From Choristoneura fumiferana (taxonomy: Eukaryota; Arthropoda; Insecta; Lepidoptera; Tortricidae): a stretch of 64,000 nt of DNA. The notes beneath the pieces were generated by a model. The model saw nothing but the letters and a program-made list of their open reading frames with translations, was not told the origin of the DNA and searched no databases. Where the stretch lies: assembly GCF_025370935.1 (NCBI RefSeq), contig NC_133477.1:16728144-16792143 (forward strand). Direction: 5' to 3'. Numbering within the stretch: position 1 is the stretch's first letter; every line of letters starts with the position of its first letter. Shown here piece after piece: positions 11,093 to 21,734 of the stretch. The position numbers and the translations under genes are program-made.

Positions 11093-11278
11093 ATCATGTA
11101 TCATGTAAACATTTAGAAATAAGTGAAATACCTATATAAAGAAGTAGAAATAATTCCATTGTCAAATAATGAGATACATATCATGTACAAAGGCTAACTT
11201 ATCCCTTTGCAGAATCTCCGTCAGACGGCCATAATGTATAACATATTTTCAAGGTGTCAAATAGGCATGCACCATTTT

Positions 11279-11385
11279 TCTTTTTTTTTTGCTCTTTATT
11301 TGGCTGCAGCTGAAAATCAGCGCTGTGGTTCCGTACCTCAGCATTGCTGAGCTGCCAGCCCTTTCGGCTAGCTTTAAGTTGACCT
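11279..11385 (-). repeat. Antisense LINE-like 3' end with poly(A)
   Basis: On the minus strand, '..GCTGCAGCCAAATAAAGAGC' is followed by an A-run (T-run 11279-11290 on +), so a polyadenylation-type signal precedes a terminal A tract. The unit 'CAGCAATGCTGAGGTACGGA' precedes it. Confidence 0.55.
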
Positions 11386-11415
11386 TAATTAAACATTAAG
11401 TTATATGTACCTGAT

Positions 11416-11443
11416 GTGAGAGAGAGAGAGAGAGAGAGAGAGA
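11416..11443. repeat. (GA)n microsatellite
   Basis: About 14 GA units, directly preceding an AT-rich block that reads like a reversed LINE 3' end. Confidence 0.9.
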
Positions 11444-12120
11444 AACATTTATTTACACATATTCGATACACATACATTAGATGGGGAAAAAAAATAACAT
11501 TGAATAGTATAAAGTGGACCCCACTCAGCATAATGTTACGGCAAGCCGCAACGCTGTTTTTCAGTGGGACCCATTCAAAAACTAAAACATATAAAAACAT
11601 ACAACACGCTATGACGACACGAACGCCAGCGGAAGGAAGTTCGCAACCGGAAATAATGGCAACACTCGATCAGTTTAACCAGGATTGTAGTGTAATATTT
11701 AAATTAATTTCAGTAATAATTCTCGATAAACTATAAAAACAGTGCAAAAATAAAAATAAACATTCCTGATTAAAGACTGGGTGGGAACACAGCCCGGCCC
11801 ATCGCAAACCCGTTCACGATAAGTGAAGGTACCGTCATTCATTGCAAAAACAATTCAAAGAAAAAAAAACATTTACGAATATTCATAGTCTTTCTCAAAT
11901 GCGCTCAATGTGCTCAGTGACTGATAGTGTTACCTCAGTCAGATGGATCATTATTGGAGCAAGGTAAGTAGAAATATATGCCAAATCTAAATTGTATCCA
12001 GTGCCAGAAAGTAATTTTTACATTTTGTTTTAAAATTTATGTTTTGACTTTAGCGCACGGATTGGTGGAGACAAATCGTATGCTACCTACAAGTTTGCCG
12101 AATAAACTTTTTCTTTCTTT

Positions 12121-12512
12121 GAGACGTGGGCGCTAACGATGGGCCTCATGCGGAAGCTCATGGAGAGGGCAATGTTCGGGTTTCTCTGCGGGATAGAATC
12201 AGAAACGATGATATCCGCAGTAGAATTAAGGTTACCGACATAGCTCGAAGAATTGTGAAACTGAAGTGGCAGTGGGCGGGGCACATTGCTCGTAGGATTG
12301 ATGGCCGATGGGGTCAGAAGGTTCTCGAATGGCGTCCGCGGACCGGGAGACGAGCTGTCGGTAGGCCTCCAACAAGATGGAGCGACGACCTGGTTAAGAT
12401 CGCGGGATCGCGGTGGATGCGGAAAGCACAAGACCGGTCTGAGTGGAGAGCCTTGGGGGAGGCCTATGTCCAACAGTGGAAAGTCTTTCGGCTGACATGA
12501 TGATGATGATGA
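12121..12512 (+). pseudogene. RTE-type LINE, C-terminal coding remnant and 3' tail
   Basis: The first frame reads ETWALTMGLMRKLMERAMFG; the next word, VSLRDRIRNDDIRSRIKVTD, is in another frame, so a 1-base deletion lies near 12180. It continues with LKWQWAGHIARR and RPPTRWSDDLVK, and ends EAYVQQW followed by (GATG)n. This is the known end of RTE-clade LINE ORFs in Lepidoptera. The 5' part is missing. Copies: 60752 (+), 21249 (+), 8126 (-) and others. Confidence 0.85.
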
Positions 12513-13385
12513 GGTACAATTACAGATGGCTGGGACAGTGACCAACGTTCGGACACCTAATTTACATTGATCGGTGTTTAAAGTATACGGTATCAAAGGT
12601 GTGACTATATTTTAGTCAAAACTTTGGATAATAAATTTTATCAGGGGTAGGTATTTACTGCAATATCTACCACGAAAATTTAAGAAATGTATGTTCGCGC
12701 ATCACTTGAGAACGGCTGTATTGAGGGAGTCTTCACATATTTGGTTAATTCTATTTTTTTCGTTTATAATAGTCACGAGAAGATTGGAATTAATTGTTTA
12801 AAATGTGTTATGCAAGAGTAAAAAAAATCGTGTTCGTTTGGGAAAGGCCGTGCTAGATAGTATGATAAACCGGAAATTCTGTAAACTGTCCATACACAGC
12901 GAAGCTACCCGGCTCGTAGCTACATCGCTTCCTAATGTAGGGAGTAATTGAATTTCGAACAAGCTCTCAAGATGGCCGCGGGCCCAGGTAAATGGAGGAC
13001 AACGTTAATAAGGAATAATATTGTTTAAAGACCTAAGTAACGAACAACCTATTTATGTAATCATCCACGAAAATTATTAGGTTTTCTGAAAAAAAAGCAA
13101 TCTGAATATTATGTTTGGGGTAGAAACTCTAGGCTCGTGGGGTCCAGGGGCGAAGGAACTCGTGATAAAGATTTCTTTGCGCCTGGTAAGAACGACTGGT
13201 GATAGAGATTCCTTCGCGCCTGGTAAAAACGACTACCTATATAGTGATAAAAAAGTAGGCAGCTATTATCGCCAACCTTTGAGCCCTGCCTATCGATTTA
13301 ACATTAGGGTCGTGTGTACATAATTTTAGAACTTTGGTTGTATCGATTATCTTTGAGGTTGACTGTACCAAATTTAATATTAAAA
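12513..13385. other. Non-coding stretch, no recognised element
   Basis: It contains a local direct repeat of about 60 bases near 13150-13235 ('GATTTCTTTGCGCCTGGTAA' / 'GATTCCTTCGCGCCTGGTAA', both followed by a GACT block). Nothing else was recognised. Confidence 0.45.
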
Positions 13386-13389
13386 CACT

Positions 13390-13786
13390 GGCACTTGTCC
13401 CACCGCCGACGATGAGCGAGAAACGAGTAGAGCGAGTAACTAGAAACGAGTGGGTGAGCAGCGAGAAGCGAGTGTAGTTTTGTCGCTCGGCTGTAAGCGA
13501 GTGTTCGAGTGCGACGGGCGATTACTCGCTCCACTCGACTCGCTCGTGCGGGGCGCCGCCAAGCTGACATCGCTGAGCGAGTATTATAGCTCAGCGAGTT
13601 TTATAGCTCTTGTCGTTGCGACAAAAGATGTAAGAGCGAGTTCTCGCCGACAGTGTGAACAGCCAGCTATCAACTATTAATATGTGTCTCTTTTACTCAC
13701 ACAGGATCTTATATCTTTTGTTCGTTTCTTGAGCGAGAAAATAGTCGATAGCCAATCGTTTCCTCGCTGGCGGTGAGACAAGTGCC
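13390..13786. mobile_element. 397-bp inverted-repeat element rich in GAGCGAG words
   Basis: Ends GGCACTTGTCCCACCGCC../..GGCGGTGAGACAAGTGCC. The interior holds many copies of GAGCGAG, CGAGTA, GCTCG and ACTCGC on both strands, which give long open frames by composition only. No clear target duplication, no transposase. Confidence 0.85.
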
Positions 13787-13929
13787 TGAAGGTAGATCAG
13801 GCAAAGAAAATTAACTTACAAGTTGGCTGTTTTCATCCAACTGCCGGAAGAATGGTCAATTATCCAAGAAAATTACAAATTTTTGACTGAAGTCAGATGA
13901 AGTTGCAGACAACAGCTAGTCGAATAGAT

Positions 13930-14130
13930 ATTATCAATGCGAAAGTTTATGATTATGTGTGAGTTTGTGTATGTGTATGTTTGTTACTCCATCATGCTAA
14001 AATGGCTGAACAGATTTGGACGAAATATGGTATGTAGATAGCTGGACATCTGGAATAACACATAGGCTACTTTTGCCCGATATTTCATTATATTAGGGAT
14101 ACTCGTAAAATGTTGAAATTTTAAGCTCGG
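13930..14130 (+). repeat. Dispersed repeat ('..GAACAGATTTGGACGAAAT')
   Basis: 'TGTATGTTTGTTACTCCATC', 'AAAATGGCTGAACAGATTTG' and 'TAGCTGGACATCTGGAATAA' are words of a repeat frequent in lepidopteran genomes, probably a retroelement 3' end. Confidence 0.55.
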
Positions 14131-14447
14131 CGATAGAATCCTGTACTATGAGTTGTTTATTTAACTCCCAATGGCGGCCTTAACCGATGCGCATCGCGCG
14201 GCCGGGAAGTTTGCACGTCGCCGTGCTCATTTTTGTGAAATCCCGGAATTTCAATTTAACTGATGTTTGAAATGATTTACGCAAGTGAAGCCGGGGGTAA
14301 ACACTATGTAAACACTATATCCAGGTAGTTGTAGTATAAGAAACAAACTTCCCGTTGAATTTATCCATCAGTTTGATTATGACGCGTAACTAGTAATCAA
14401 TCTTTGAATATTTAATCTTATTTGTCCGGCGTAACACTCAATCATAA

Positions 14448-14947
14448 TTTGTTATTGTTTACGTTGTATTACCACTAACGTAATTGTTACAAGCCTTGTA
14501 CAACTTCTGTTTTGATCAGTCTCAAGGACAATCATTGTGTGCTCATTTTTATTTTTAGAGATCTATTTGTGTATCTTCTTAGTAACCATCTTAATTGACC
14601 CCCACTGCGTACGTTTTACTTGAAACTCTGCCGTTGAATTTCTGCTAACGCTATTATGAAGCGTACCTATAAATTTGTACGGAGCTCTCGGTGCTCGAGT
14701 AACACTCGCATTTTGTTATTGTTTACGTTGTATTACCACTAACGTTATTGTTACAAGCCTTGTACAACTTCTGTTTTGATCAGTCTTGCAATAATTGTGT
14801 GCTTATTTTTATTTTAGAGATCTATTTGTGTATCTTAGTCCACTGCGTACGTTTTACTTGGGCTCTGCCTTGGTCTCTGCTAACGCTATTCAAAGATACC
14901 TATAAATTTGTACGGAGCTCTCGGTGCTCGAGTCCGACTCGCATTTT
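14448..14947 (+). repeat. Local tandem duplication, two ~240-265-bp units
   Basis: Unit 1 (14448-14711) and unit 2 (14712-14947) both run 'TTTGTTATTGTTTACGTTG', 'GCCTTGTACAACTTCTGTTT', 'GAGATCTATTTGTGTATCTT' and 'GAGCTCTCGGTGCTCGAGT'. Unit 2 has small deletions. The unit's end matches the 'GGGTTCCGTAGCC' repeat family. Confidence 0.85.
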
Positions 14948-15130
14948 GCTGGTTTTTTTTCACGTTTTGTCCGCGACTCAGTTCCCGCGGGAACTATGCA
15001 ATTTTCCGGGATAAAAACTATTCTGTCCTTCCGAGGGTCTTAAAATATCTGCATACCAAATTTCATAGTGAAATTAGTTTAGCGGTTTAAGCGTGAAGAG
15101 GTAACAGACGGACATACATACTTCGCATTT
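14948..15130 (+). repeat. Dispersed repeat ('CCGGGATAAAAACTATTCTG')
   Basis: 'TTCCCGCGGGAACTATGCAA', 'CCAAATTTCATAGTGAAATT' and 'GCGTGAAGAGGTAACAGACG' are words of a very common lepidopteran repeat. A related one is at 17150-17345. Non-coding. Confidence 0.65.
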
Positions 15131-15219
15131 TTAATATTACTAAGCATTACTAATGATTTTGCTGTAATGTTTATAATAGATTTGCTAATAGTAGCGTGCC
15201 ACTCGAGGGGATATAGGTA

Positions 15220-15350
15220 CAGTCACCAGCACCAATATCTGACACAATAAGCGTTCATAAATATCTGATACGACTCTATTTCAAGGGCCGGAAGGACGTG
15301 TCAGATATATTTGCACGCTCCGCTGTGACAGATATTAATGCTGGTGACTG
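15220..15350. mobile_element. 131-bp MITE, TA-CAGTCACCAGCA ends
   Basis: Ends CAGTCACCAGCACCAATATC../..GCTGGTGACTG with TA on both sides. A reverse-oriented copy of exactly the same length is at 27198-27328; deleted or broken copies are at 34160-34270 and 53761-54105. Non-coding, strongly self-complementary at its ends. Confidence 0.9.
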
Positions 15351-15597
15351 TACTAGGAAGTGTGAAATTCGAACTTCGTATCTTCACTGAAAAAGAAAAT
15401 TACTACTGTTAGCAAAAAAAAAATGTTACTTGTTACATAACTTGAGTGACTACAAAAAACTAAGGCCTACAAGTAGCTAAAAGTTAGGTGATGTCTTGTA
15501 AAATCAGTTTTGCGATATTAGCATTATTTTGGTTCCTAATTAGTACATTTTGGCTATACGTCAAGAAGCCTAACTAGTTCAGCTATCCTTCTTTCAG

Positions 15598-15690
15598 TGT
15601 TGCCGTCCCGCTGACGCTAATATTATTTAATACGAGAGTGAGAGGGACGGGATACGAACTGCGATTTTCGAATTTTGTACTAGCCCTCCT
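15598..15690. mobile_element. MITE fragment of the 'GGGGGCTACTACGAAA' family
   Basis: 'TGTTGCCGTCCCGCTGACGC', 'GAGAGTGAGAGGGACGGGAT' and 'GATTTTCGAATTTTGTACTA' match 48698-48830 and, in reverse, 47280-47392. A one-sided end is at 25673-25695. Confidence 0.65.
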
Positions 15691-15854
15691 GTTGTAGGCA
15701 AGTCTACGGGCTTTGAGCGATTCGATTCGATCAGTAATTCCTTGACCCGATCATATGTAGACTTCCAGCCGATTGCTTCCTGTCAACTGACCGTGGCTGA
15801 CTGATAAGTGTACCCACTGACCTGTTATTAAAGTACCTATACAAACGGCTGTAT

Positions 15855-16045
15855 CGTTAATAATAAGTATCTGGGCGGCCGAGCCGAGAGAGATAAGCTC
15901 AAGCTAGATCGATTTTTCATCCCCGAAAATCCCTACATACCAAATTTCATCAAAATCGTTGGAGCCGTTTCCGAGATTCTAATTATATATATATTTATAT
16001 ACATACAAGAATTGCTCGTTTAATGGTATTAGATAGATAGATAGA
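15855..16045 (-). repeat. Dispersed repeat, reverse copy of 6143-6300
   Basis: 'CGGCCGAGCCGAGAGAGATA', 'CCCCGAAAATCCCTACATAC' and 'CGTTGGAGCCGTTTCC' are the complement of the 6143 copy. A (GATA) run follows at about 16030. Confidence 0.65.
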
Positions 16046-16214
16046 TTAGATATACATTATGCTGAGCCAGTGTCCGAATCACAACCGCAATGACCAATGA
16101 CACATACTACTTATCTTACTATCTGTACTATCGTACTTAATAATATTATTGTGTCTTGAGTAGTGTTGTCTATTGTTGTGTTGTGAATAAATGTATTTCT
16201 TTCTTTCTAACGTC

Positions 16215-17030
16215 ATTAAGTCATTATGTCGCCATATTTCATTTTGTAAATTATTAATTACAGCTGCAACTTGAAATCACACAAAACAAATGCTCCCGTC
16301 ACATTCAAAACAAACTGAATAATTTGGAAATCAATTCCTATAATTAATTTTACTCCGGAAAATCAAGTTAAGGGCTCCGTCGTAGCATGAAGAAGCTAAT
16401 TGCCCCAGTAGGAGTTTCTTTGACGCCGAAGATCGACTACAATCGATAATTTAGAACAAGCAATGTCGTGTGAGTATAGCTGTGTGTATGTACAGTCGAA
16501 CAAATTGAACCTTTGTGCTACTTATTTCATGTTGACATCCCATAAAATTATCAAGGAAATCATAGTGAAATTGATTATTAAATGGTTCCATTCAGTTTGA
16601 TATACTTACAAATAATATTTCTTACCATACAGTTAGTCTCTTGTAAATTTTTAAACCACAATTCTCTAATAGACTTGCTTAATTTGCTTATACCAAAATT
16701 GCAAATGAAATAAAAGCTTGTATGATTTATAGCGAAAGAAAAAAACATCTATTTTTGGTGCGATTCTTCGCAAGAGGACTACCACCTTGATGTGTCGGGT
16801 GTCCGACAGTCTCAGCAGCCTCCTAATTCAGGCCTAATTTGGACTGACCCTGCCTGTGCGACGAGTAAACACTGAAACTCTTTGCATATGGAGTTTAGGG
16901 GTCGTATTTATAGATTGTTATAATTTCATTTTTATAATAATGTCTCTACCAATTTACTAACTACATAATCTATAAGTCATGTAAACTAACACGATATGGA
17001 CTTGGTCTGGGATAAAGAATTATTATAGGT
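16215..17030. other. Non-coding stretch with a one-sided MITE-like end
   Basis: At 16492 'TACAGTCGAACAAATTGAAC' resembles the right-hand end of the MITE at 36941-37088, but no matching second end was found. Otherwise nothing was recognised. Confidence 0.4.
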
Positions 17031-17035
17031 AAAAA

Positions 17036-17345
17036 GCCGTGGTGGCCTAGTGGTTTGACCTATTCAAGCAATTCGCATTGATACCATGTGCGGAATTACA
17101 TTTGAAATTTAAAGCTTTGCGGTGAAGGAAAGTGTTGTGCGAAGTCTGTTTGTTTGTCACCTCATCACGTCTAAACCACTGAACCGATTTAGATAAAATT
17201 TGGTACACAGATAGTTCAAGTCCCAGGGAAGGACATAGGATAGTTTTTATCTCGGATAAAATTCCATAGTTCTAGAGGGATAGCGATAAACGAATTCTAC
17301 GCGGACAGAGTCGCGGGCAATGGCTAGTTATTTATAAAAACATGC
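17036..17345 (+). repeat. Truncated tRNA-SINE head joined to another dispersed repeat
   Basis: 'AGCCGTGGTGGCCTAGTGG' (A-box) and 'TGTGCGGAATTACATTTGAA' are SINE words with the B-box region lost. From about 17150 a different repeat follows ('CTAAACCACTGAACCGATTT', 'GGATAGCGATAAACGAATTC', 'GAGTCGCGGGCAATGGCTAG'). Confidence 0.65.
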
Positions 17346-17705
17346 ACAAGCTAAAAATACTAACATAAACATACATAGACGTAGATGACGCAAAGCACTC
17401 AACCCTCATTTCATTATGTTCAGTATGGTACTTGTACTAAAATAAAAACCCACCTGTTCAACGTAGTCTAAAGTTCAAATCTAGTTCACCAGTGATCCCT
17501 TAGTGAGCCTAAACTCAACAAATATCTTTTCTAGACATGTTCCTTCAATTTGACGCGAGTTAGGCACAAAACAGCCTGTTACGGCAGATGTACGCACAAA
17601 AACGGGCTTCTGCCTAAAGTCACAAAAACAACTATTTCGTACGATCCTGTTTCATCAACAAAATGTTGACAGACCGAGAGCCGACTGGCGTTAAGGAGCT
17701 TTTTT

Positions 17706-17907
17706 GAACATGAAACTACCGTTTGACTCACTCATTAAATGATATTGTAACGGATAACTCACGTCTTAAAACGAGTAGCCTCGCTCCGTTCAGCTGTTTC
17801 CACCAGAGATGTGCTGTGCGAGGATGTGTAAATGAAGCGTTTCTCTTGGTTAATGTAAAACACATCCCTCGCTACACATCCTCGCACATTATTGGTGGAA
17901 ACGCTGC
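17706..17907. mobile_element. Two abutting elements: 'GAACATGAAACTACCGT' module and a TTTCCACC MITE
   Basis: 17706-17780 shares 'GAACATGAAACTACCGT' and 'ACTCACGTCTTAAA' with the left flank of the fold-back at 35896. 17792-17907 has ends AGCTGTTTCCACCAGAGATG../..TTGGTGGAAACGCTGCT with inner pairing 'GAGGATGTGTA/TACACATCCTC'. Relatives of the latter are at 34285, 34985 and 38495. Confidence 0.75.
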
Positions 17908-18049
17908 TTAAAACAGTGACATGTAAAAGAGATACAACAAAGACAGATAAGCAAACATTGTCGGCTGAAATAATAAATTTCCTTTTGGATTCGCTATACT
18001 CGTAATTACCGGTTAAATCTACACTGAATCTGGACTGGATATATAGCAA

Positions 18050-18835
18050 TCTACAGATGCCGTTCCTAAAGAAAAAGTTATCACGTCGATACCAGAATTC
18101 GTGTTACAACAAGCTAAGTTGAATCCCCGCTAGCTCCTAGACTACTCGTCGCTTTCTCTGCGCTCCTTCCCCGGCCCACTTTTTACGGAACTAACATTCC
18201 TATAAACCGTTATTAGGCAGCTGACGCTTCTCTATTTAGCGTTGTTTCTGCCAAATATTTACCGAATGCCACTTCGGGAAAAGGGCGCTGGGGGAATTTT
18301 ATATTGCCTTTCCGATCTCAGTTGTAGTCAGCTTTATATAATGATGCTCCAGTTCCATCAATTGCCTATAAAGGTTTTATTGCTTGAATTGTTTTCCTAT
18401 AAATATATGATTGTTGTGGGGAATATTTCATACGTTTATTTATACAGTTTCGTACTTCAAAAAATATAACCGAATAGATAACCTCCTCCTTTTTTTGAAG
18501 TCGGTAAAAAAATAGGTTTTTGTTTAAATTTTCTTTTTTAATACTTACAAGTTTTTTTGACATCAAACTTACATTATGGATACCATATTTCAAGGCAATT
18601 ATTTAAACCACTAGAAGTGAATCAAAATGAAGTTGCAAGTTTTGATACAAGAACGACAAATAGGGCAAGTTAAATAAATGCTTGTAATAAATGGATATCT
18701 TGTAAGATCACTTTTTTGTCTGTCTTTCTAGCCGTCCGTCAAGAGCCAGTTTCTCAGGAACGCGTAAAGGAATCAAACTGAAGTTAATAAATACTCAGGT
18801 TTGCTACCATCTTAAGTAGTGAAAAAAAAAACAAA
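18050..18835. other. Non-coding stretch, no recognised element
   Basis: 18480-18560 includes 'TTTTGAAGTCGGTAAAAAA', a word common in lepidopteran repeats. No splice-bounded exon was seen. Confidence 0.4.
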
Positions 18836-18839
18836 CTTC

Positions 18840-19020
18840 TCAGACAACGTAATCAAATCAAATACAGTCATTTAGAACCGGCCGAGAGCTTGTCAGAGAC
18901 GACTTTAAGGTTTTGTAGACGTTACGAAAAACGAAAAATGGCAGACAGATAAACGGACAGACAGACATGGTAAAACGAAAAGTGTTAAATTTTTGTCATT
19001 TTGGCTACGGAACCCTAAAA
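18840..19020 (+). repeat. Deleted 'GGGTTCCGTAGCC' family copy ending 53 bases before exon A
   Basis: Starts 'GAACCGGCCGAGAGCTTGTC' and ends 'CATTTTGGCTACGGAACCC' plus TAAAAA, the family's two ends, with 'GACAGACAGACATGG' between. Nearly all the interior is missing compared with 57091-57915. Confidence 0.75.
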
Positions 19021-19073
19021 AGGTATGGAGTGTCGTAACCTAGTGCGTCTACAGAAGTTTTTTTTGTTCCCAG

Positions 19074-19278
19074 ATCTAACACAAAGCCAGATGCTATGCC
19101 GGGGCGTGTCCACGCACAAAGTATGCGGGCTCCGTGCGCAGGCGCCTCGCATTTCGTTCACCAGCAAGGAAGAAGCGGAAACGCACGAACTGCGGCGAAA
19201 ATCCGCGAGCAGCCGGCTCGGGAGCTCGCCGCGGTCGAGTATCGCGAGCGAGGAGAGGGCTGATGGGATCGTGCTTAG
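19074..19278 (+). CDS. Internal exon A of an unidentified Ser/Arg-rich protein gene (phase 1 in, phase 2 out)
   Basis: The acceptor is a T-rich tract ending in TTGTTCCCAG just before 19074; the donor is AG|GTAAGA after 19278. The exon starts with the last two bases of a codon, then has 67 codons without a stop and ends with AG of a split codon. It is clearly richer in G+C than its surroundings. The product begins LTQSQMLCRGVSTHKVCG and ends SSPRSSIASEERADGIVL. It is rich in Ser, Arg and Glu, has an RRKSAS motif, and has no hydrophobic span, so it is probably a disordered cytoplasmic region. The next exon (29611) completes the codon as AGG (Arg). I do not recognise the protein. A dispersed repeat ends only about 53 bases upstream. 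The upstream exon must end with one base of a codon and was not found in 1-19073. Confidence 0.62.
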
Positions 19279-19469
19279 GTAAGAGATGGTTGTATGTGGT
19301 GAGAGGGAGATTAAGTATACATTATAAAAAAAAAACTACGAAAGAGTATCACTGATGTTTCCTGAGTTACGGGACAGAATAACATACATACTCGTACCAC
19401 TTCAAATTTGACTGACCCATAAACTACTGTTATTTTTAAACTATTATTATGTTAGACAGTAAGGTCTCA

Positions 19470-19530
19470 GTTCATCCGTCCATCTCGTTGGTGGGTGTCC
19501 GAGCCAACTCTTCGTGTGCTCAGCGAAAAT
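19470..19530 (-). repeat. Small RTE LINE fragment
   Basis: 'CATCCGTCCATCTCGTTGGT' and 'GGGTGTCC' are the complement of the RTE segment encoding 'PTRWTDDLV'. Confidence 0.5.
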
Positions 19531-19603
19531 AGTCACAAATAAGTACACATTTTACTTAAATTCACTTACTTTACTTAAATTAAGTATTTCTTCACACGTA
19601 CCT

Positions 19604-20030
19604 AATGAGGGCTATCGTTTTTTGTCTCACTAGATGGCGCACTGTTGCGTGAGGTTTTTAAGTATGGCTTTCAAAGTCTGTTATTACGGGCGTGAAAACA
19701 AAGTTTAGATTAAAATCATATTTAATACACCTTAAAACCGTACCATAAAAATATCGAGCATGCCACAGTGTTGCATAGTCCCCGTTTTGTTCGGAAAAAA
19801 GGGAGGACAAAGGTTTCCGAAAGACAAAACTGTCTCAAAACACAGACATTCATTGCCCCGGATCGCATATTTGCCATAATTAATTTCAGATATTGCAATA
19901 TATTCACAAAATTATTCTAATTATAAATAAACCCGCGTAGCTCACCCAAAAACTATGAGATTTGACATTTTGGAGACCTCACGCTACACTAGCGTCTCTA
20001 GCGGCGAATTCATACGCGATAGCCCTCATT
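19604..20030. mobile_element. 427-bp element with AATGAGGGCTATCG ends
   Basis: The ends are 13-bp perfect inverted repeats. The adjacent segments 'CACTAGATGGCGCACTG' and 'CTACACTAGCGTCTCTAGCG' look like decayed arms of the same repeat. The interior is unique here, with an open frame of 61 codons on the minus strand that has no recognisable domain. Lies about 325 bases after exon A, inside intron A-B. Confidence 0.75.
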
Positions 20031-20244
20031 CTGTTTACTTGTCCCCAATTTGCTGTACAAACACCGTTAAACTTTACGACACCTTTAATACGGCTTAACG
20101 CTGGCTCTGTTATAAAAAAGTATCTTTAAGCTATTGATTCCCGCAACTTTATATTTCTTTTGATGGCCGCGGTATGTCACCGGCAGTCGCTTAAGGACCT
20201 TTTTAATGAAGTTGTATGTTTTATGAAAGTATTTTTTTTATTTG

Positions 20245-20535
20245 ATTTTAAAACTAGCTGTTGCCCGCGTCTGCGACTGCGTAGAAGATTGCCGGGTAGA
20301 GAAGCTTCTGTGCTTGTACTATTACTTACTCTGTGGGGATACCATCTGCATTTTTTTTTAATTTGCCGCGTTTTTGCTGATTCATCTTTCATTAGCCAGA
20401 CTCTAATGATGACATTTGACCTGAGAGATAAGCCTAAAAGGAGGTGGCGACGATTTGGAGCGATTTCTGCCGGACTGGCGAGAAAAAGGAGGCCTTTGTC
20501 AAGCTGTGGGATACCGTATAGGCTATTAAAAAAAG
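20245..20535 (+). pseudogene. Two retroelement scraps
   Basis: 'ACTAGCTGTTGCCCGCG' at 20256 is the start of the repeat at 41513. At about 20438-20530 one frame reads GGGDDLERFLPDWREKGG, resembling the 'DDL..F...W..KG.AFAQQW' C-terminal end of another RTE-like LINE. Both are short and broken. Confidence 0.45.
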
Positions 20536-21248
20536 TGTGACCATGAAGTGCTCCACGGAATGATACGATAAAGATCCATAGAGGCTCAGTAAATTATGAT
20601 AGCCACCGGCTCCCACTTTTTTGATTTAATAAAGCACTAAAAGCTTTTTTCACCATTCCATCGTAACTCACACGAGCTAAAAGCCTTTGTAGCTTTAAAA
20701 TTCCTCAGATAGGCGTCACATGGCAACCCCGCAACTGAATAAATGATCAGCGCATTCAGCCGCAAATGAATTTCTAAATTGGGTCCAAACTTTTTAAAAC
20801 CGTTTCATGAGACACGGCAGTTTCAATGGCATTATTAACAAGGTTGAATTAAAAAAAAAACTTTATTGGAGTGATTTGGTTTATCCATTTTCAAAATTAG
20901 AATGCAAGAGGTTTGTTTACATTATTGCCCGTTTAGATTTTTCGTTTACATGACCGATAAGTTTGTGGTGTACAATATTTCTATGACAAAAATTATTTAA
21001 AAAATCTACCGTCGATACAAAAAAATGTGAGGAAACCTGCACACACTGCGAAGATATTCAATAGTATGTGTAAAGTTCCCAATCCTGCGCCATCTAATGG
21101 GACTTTGATCATGCATGAGTTACTAGATCTAACATAAATTATAGCAATACTATATAAATAAAAAAATAATAAAACCATTTATTTCATGTCATTTTGGTAA
21201 CCCTTATTTAACATCAATTAAATTCAATTAAATAAAATTATTTCTCTA

Positions 21249-21444
21249 GTTTTCGAATGGCGTCCGTGGACCGGGAGACGAGCTGTCGGTAGGACAAGAT
21301 GAAGCGACGACCTGGTTAAGATCGCGGGATCGCGGTGGATGCGGAAAGCACAAGACCAGTCTGAGTGGAGAGCCTAGGGCCAAAAGCCCTTGGGGGAGGC
21401 CTATGTCCAGCAGTGGACCTTTCAGCTGACATGATGATGATAAT
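21249..21444 (+). pseudogene. RTE LINE 3' fragment, strongly 5'-truncated
   Basis: 'TTCGAATGGCGTCCGTGGAC', 'GATCGCGGGATCGCGGTGGA' and 'GGGGGAGGCCTATGTCCAGC' are nearly identical to 12327-12475, ending in (GATGAT). A short extra block 'CTAGGGCCAAAAGCCC' is present before the tail. Confidence 0.8.
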
Positions 21445-21734
21445 GACAATAATTTCGGTAAAATAGAGAAAATTAACTAAAAATTTAAATTAAATTCTAA
21501 ATCAGTCCCACCCACTTGGTCGTTTGCCATCCAGTCGAATGTTTTTTTTAAATAAAACAATAATAATAAAAATAAACATTAAACGTTAGCGTACTCCTAG
21601 CATTATATATTACGAGTATGTAGCAATTTCCATATTTAAACGCTGTAATATATCCCTTGAAATAGCTCATCCCAAACTAGTTAACGTCCCAGCCGGCATC
21701 CAATGAGATCTTAATCTGAAGCTATAGGTGAAAC

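Noticed and set aside
12087..12596. 169-codon open frame on the minus strand
   Set aside because: Antisense of the RTE LINE remnant; the + strand has the conserved RTE pattern.
13304..13680. Overlapping Ser/Arg/Ala-rich open frames on both strands
   Set aside because: They lie inside the GAGCGAG-rich inverted-repeat element; the openness comes from word composition.
19722..19907. 61-codon open frame on the minus strand
   Set aside because: Interior of the 427-bp inverted-repeat element; no transposase motif recognisable at this length.
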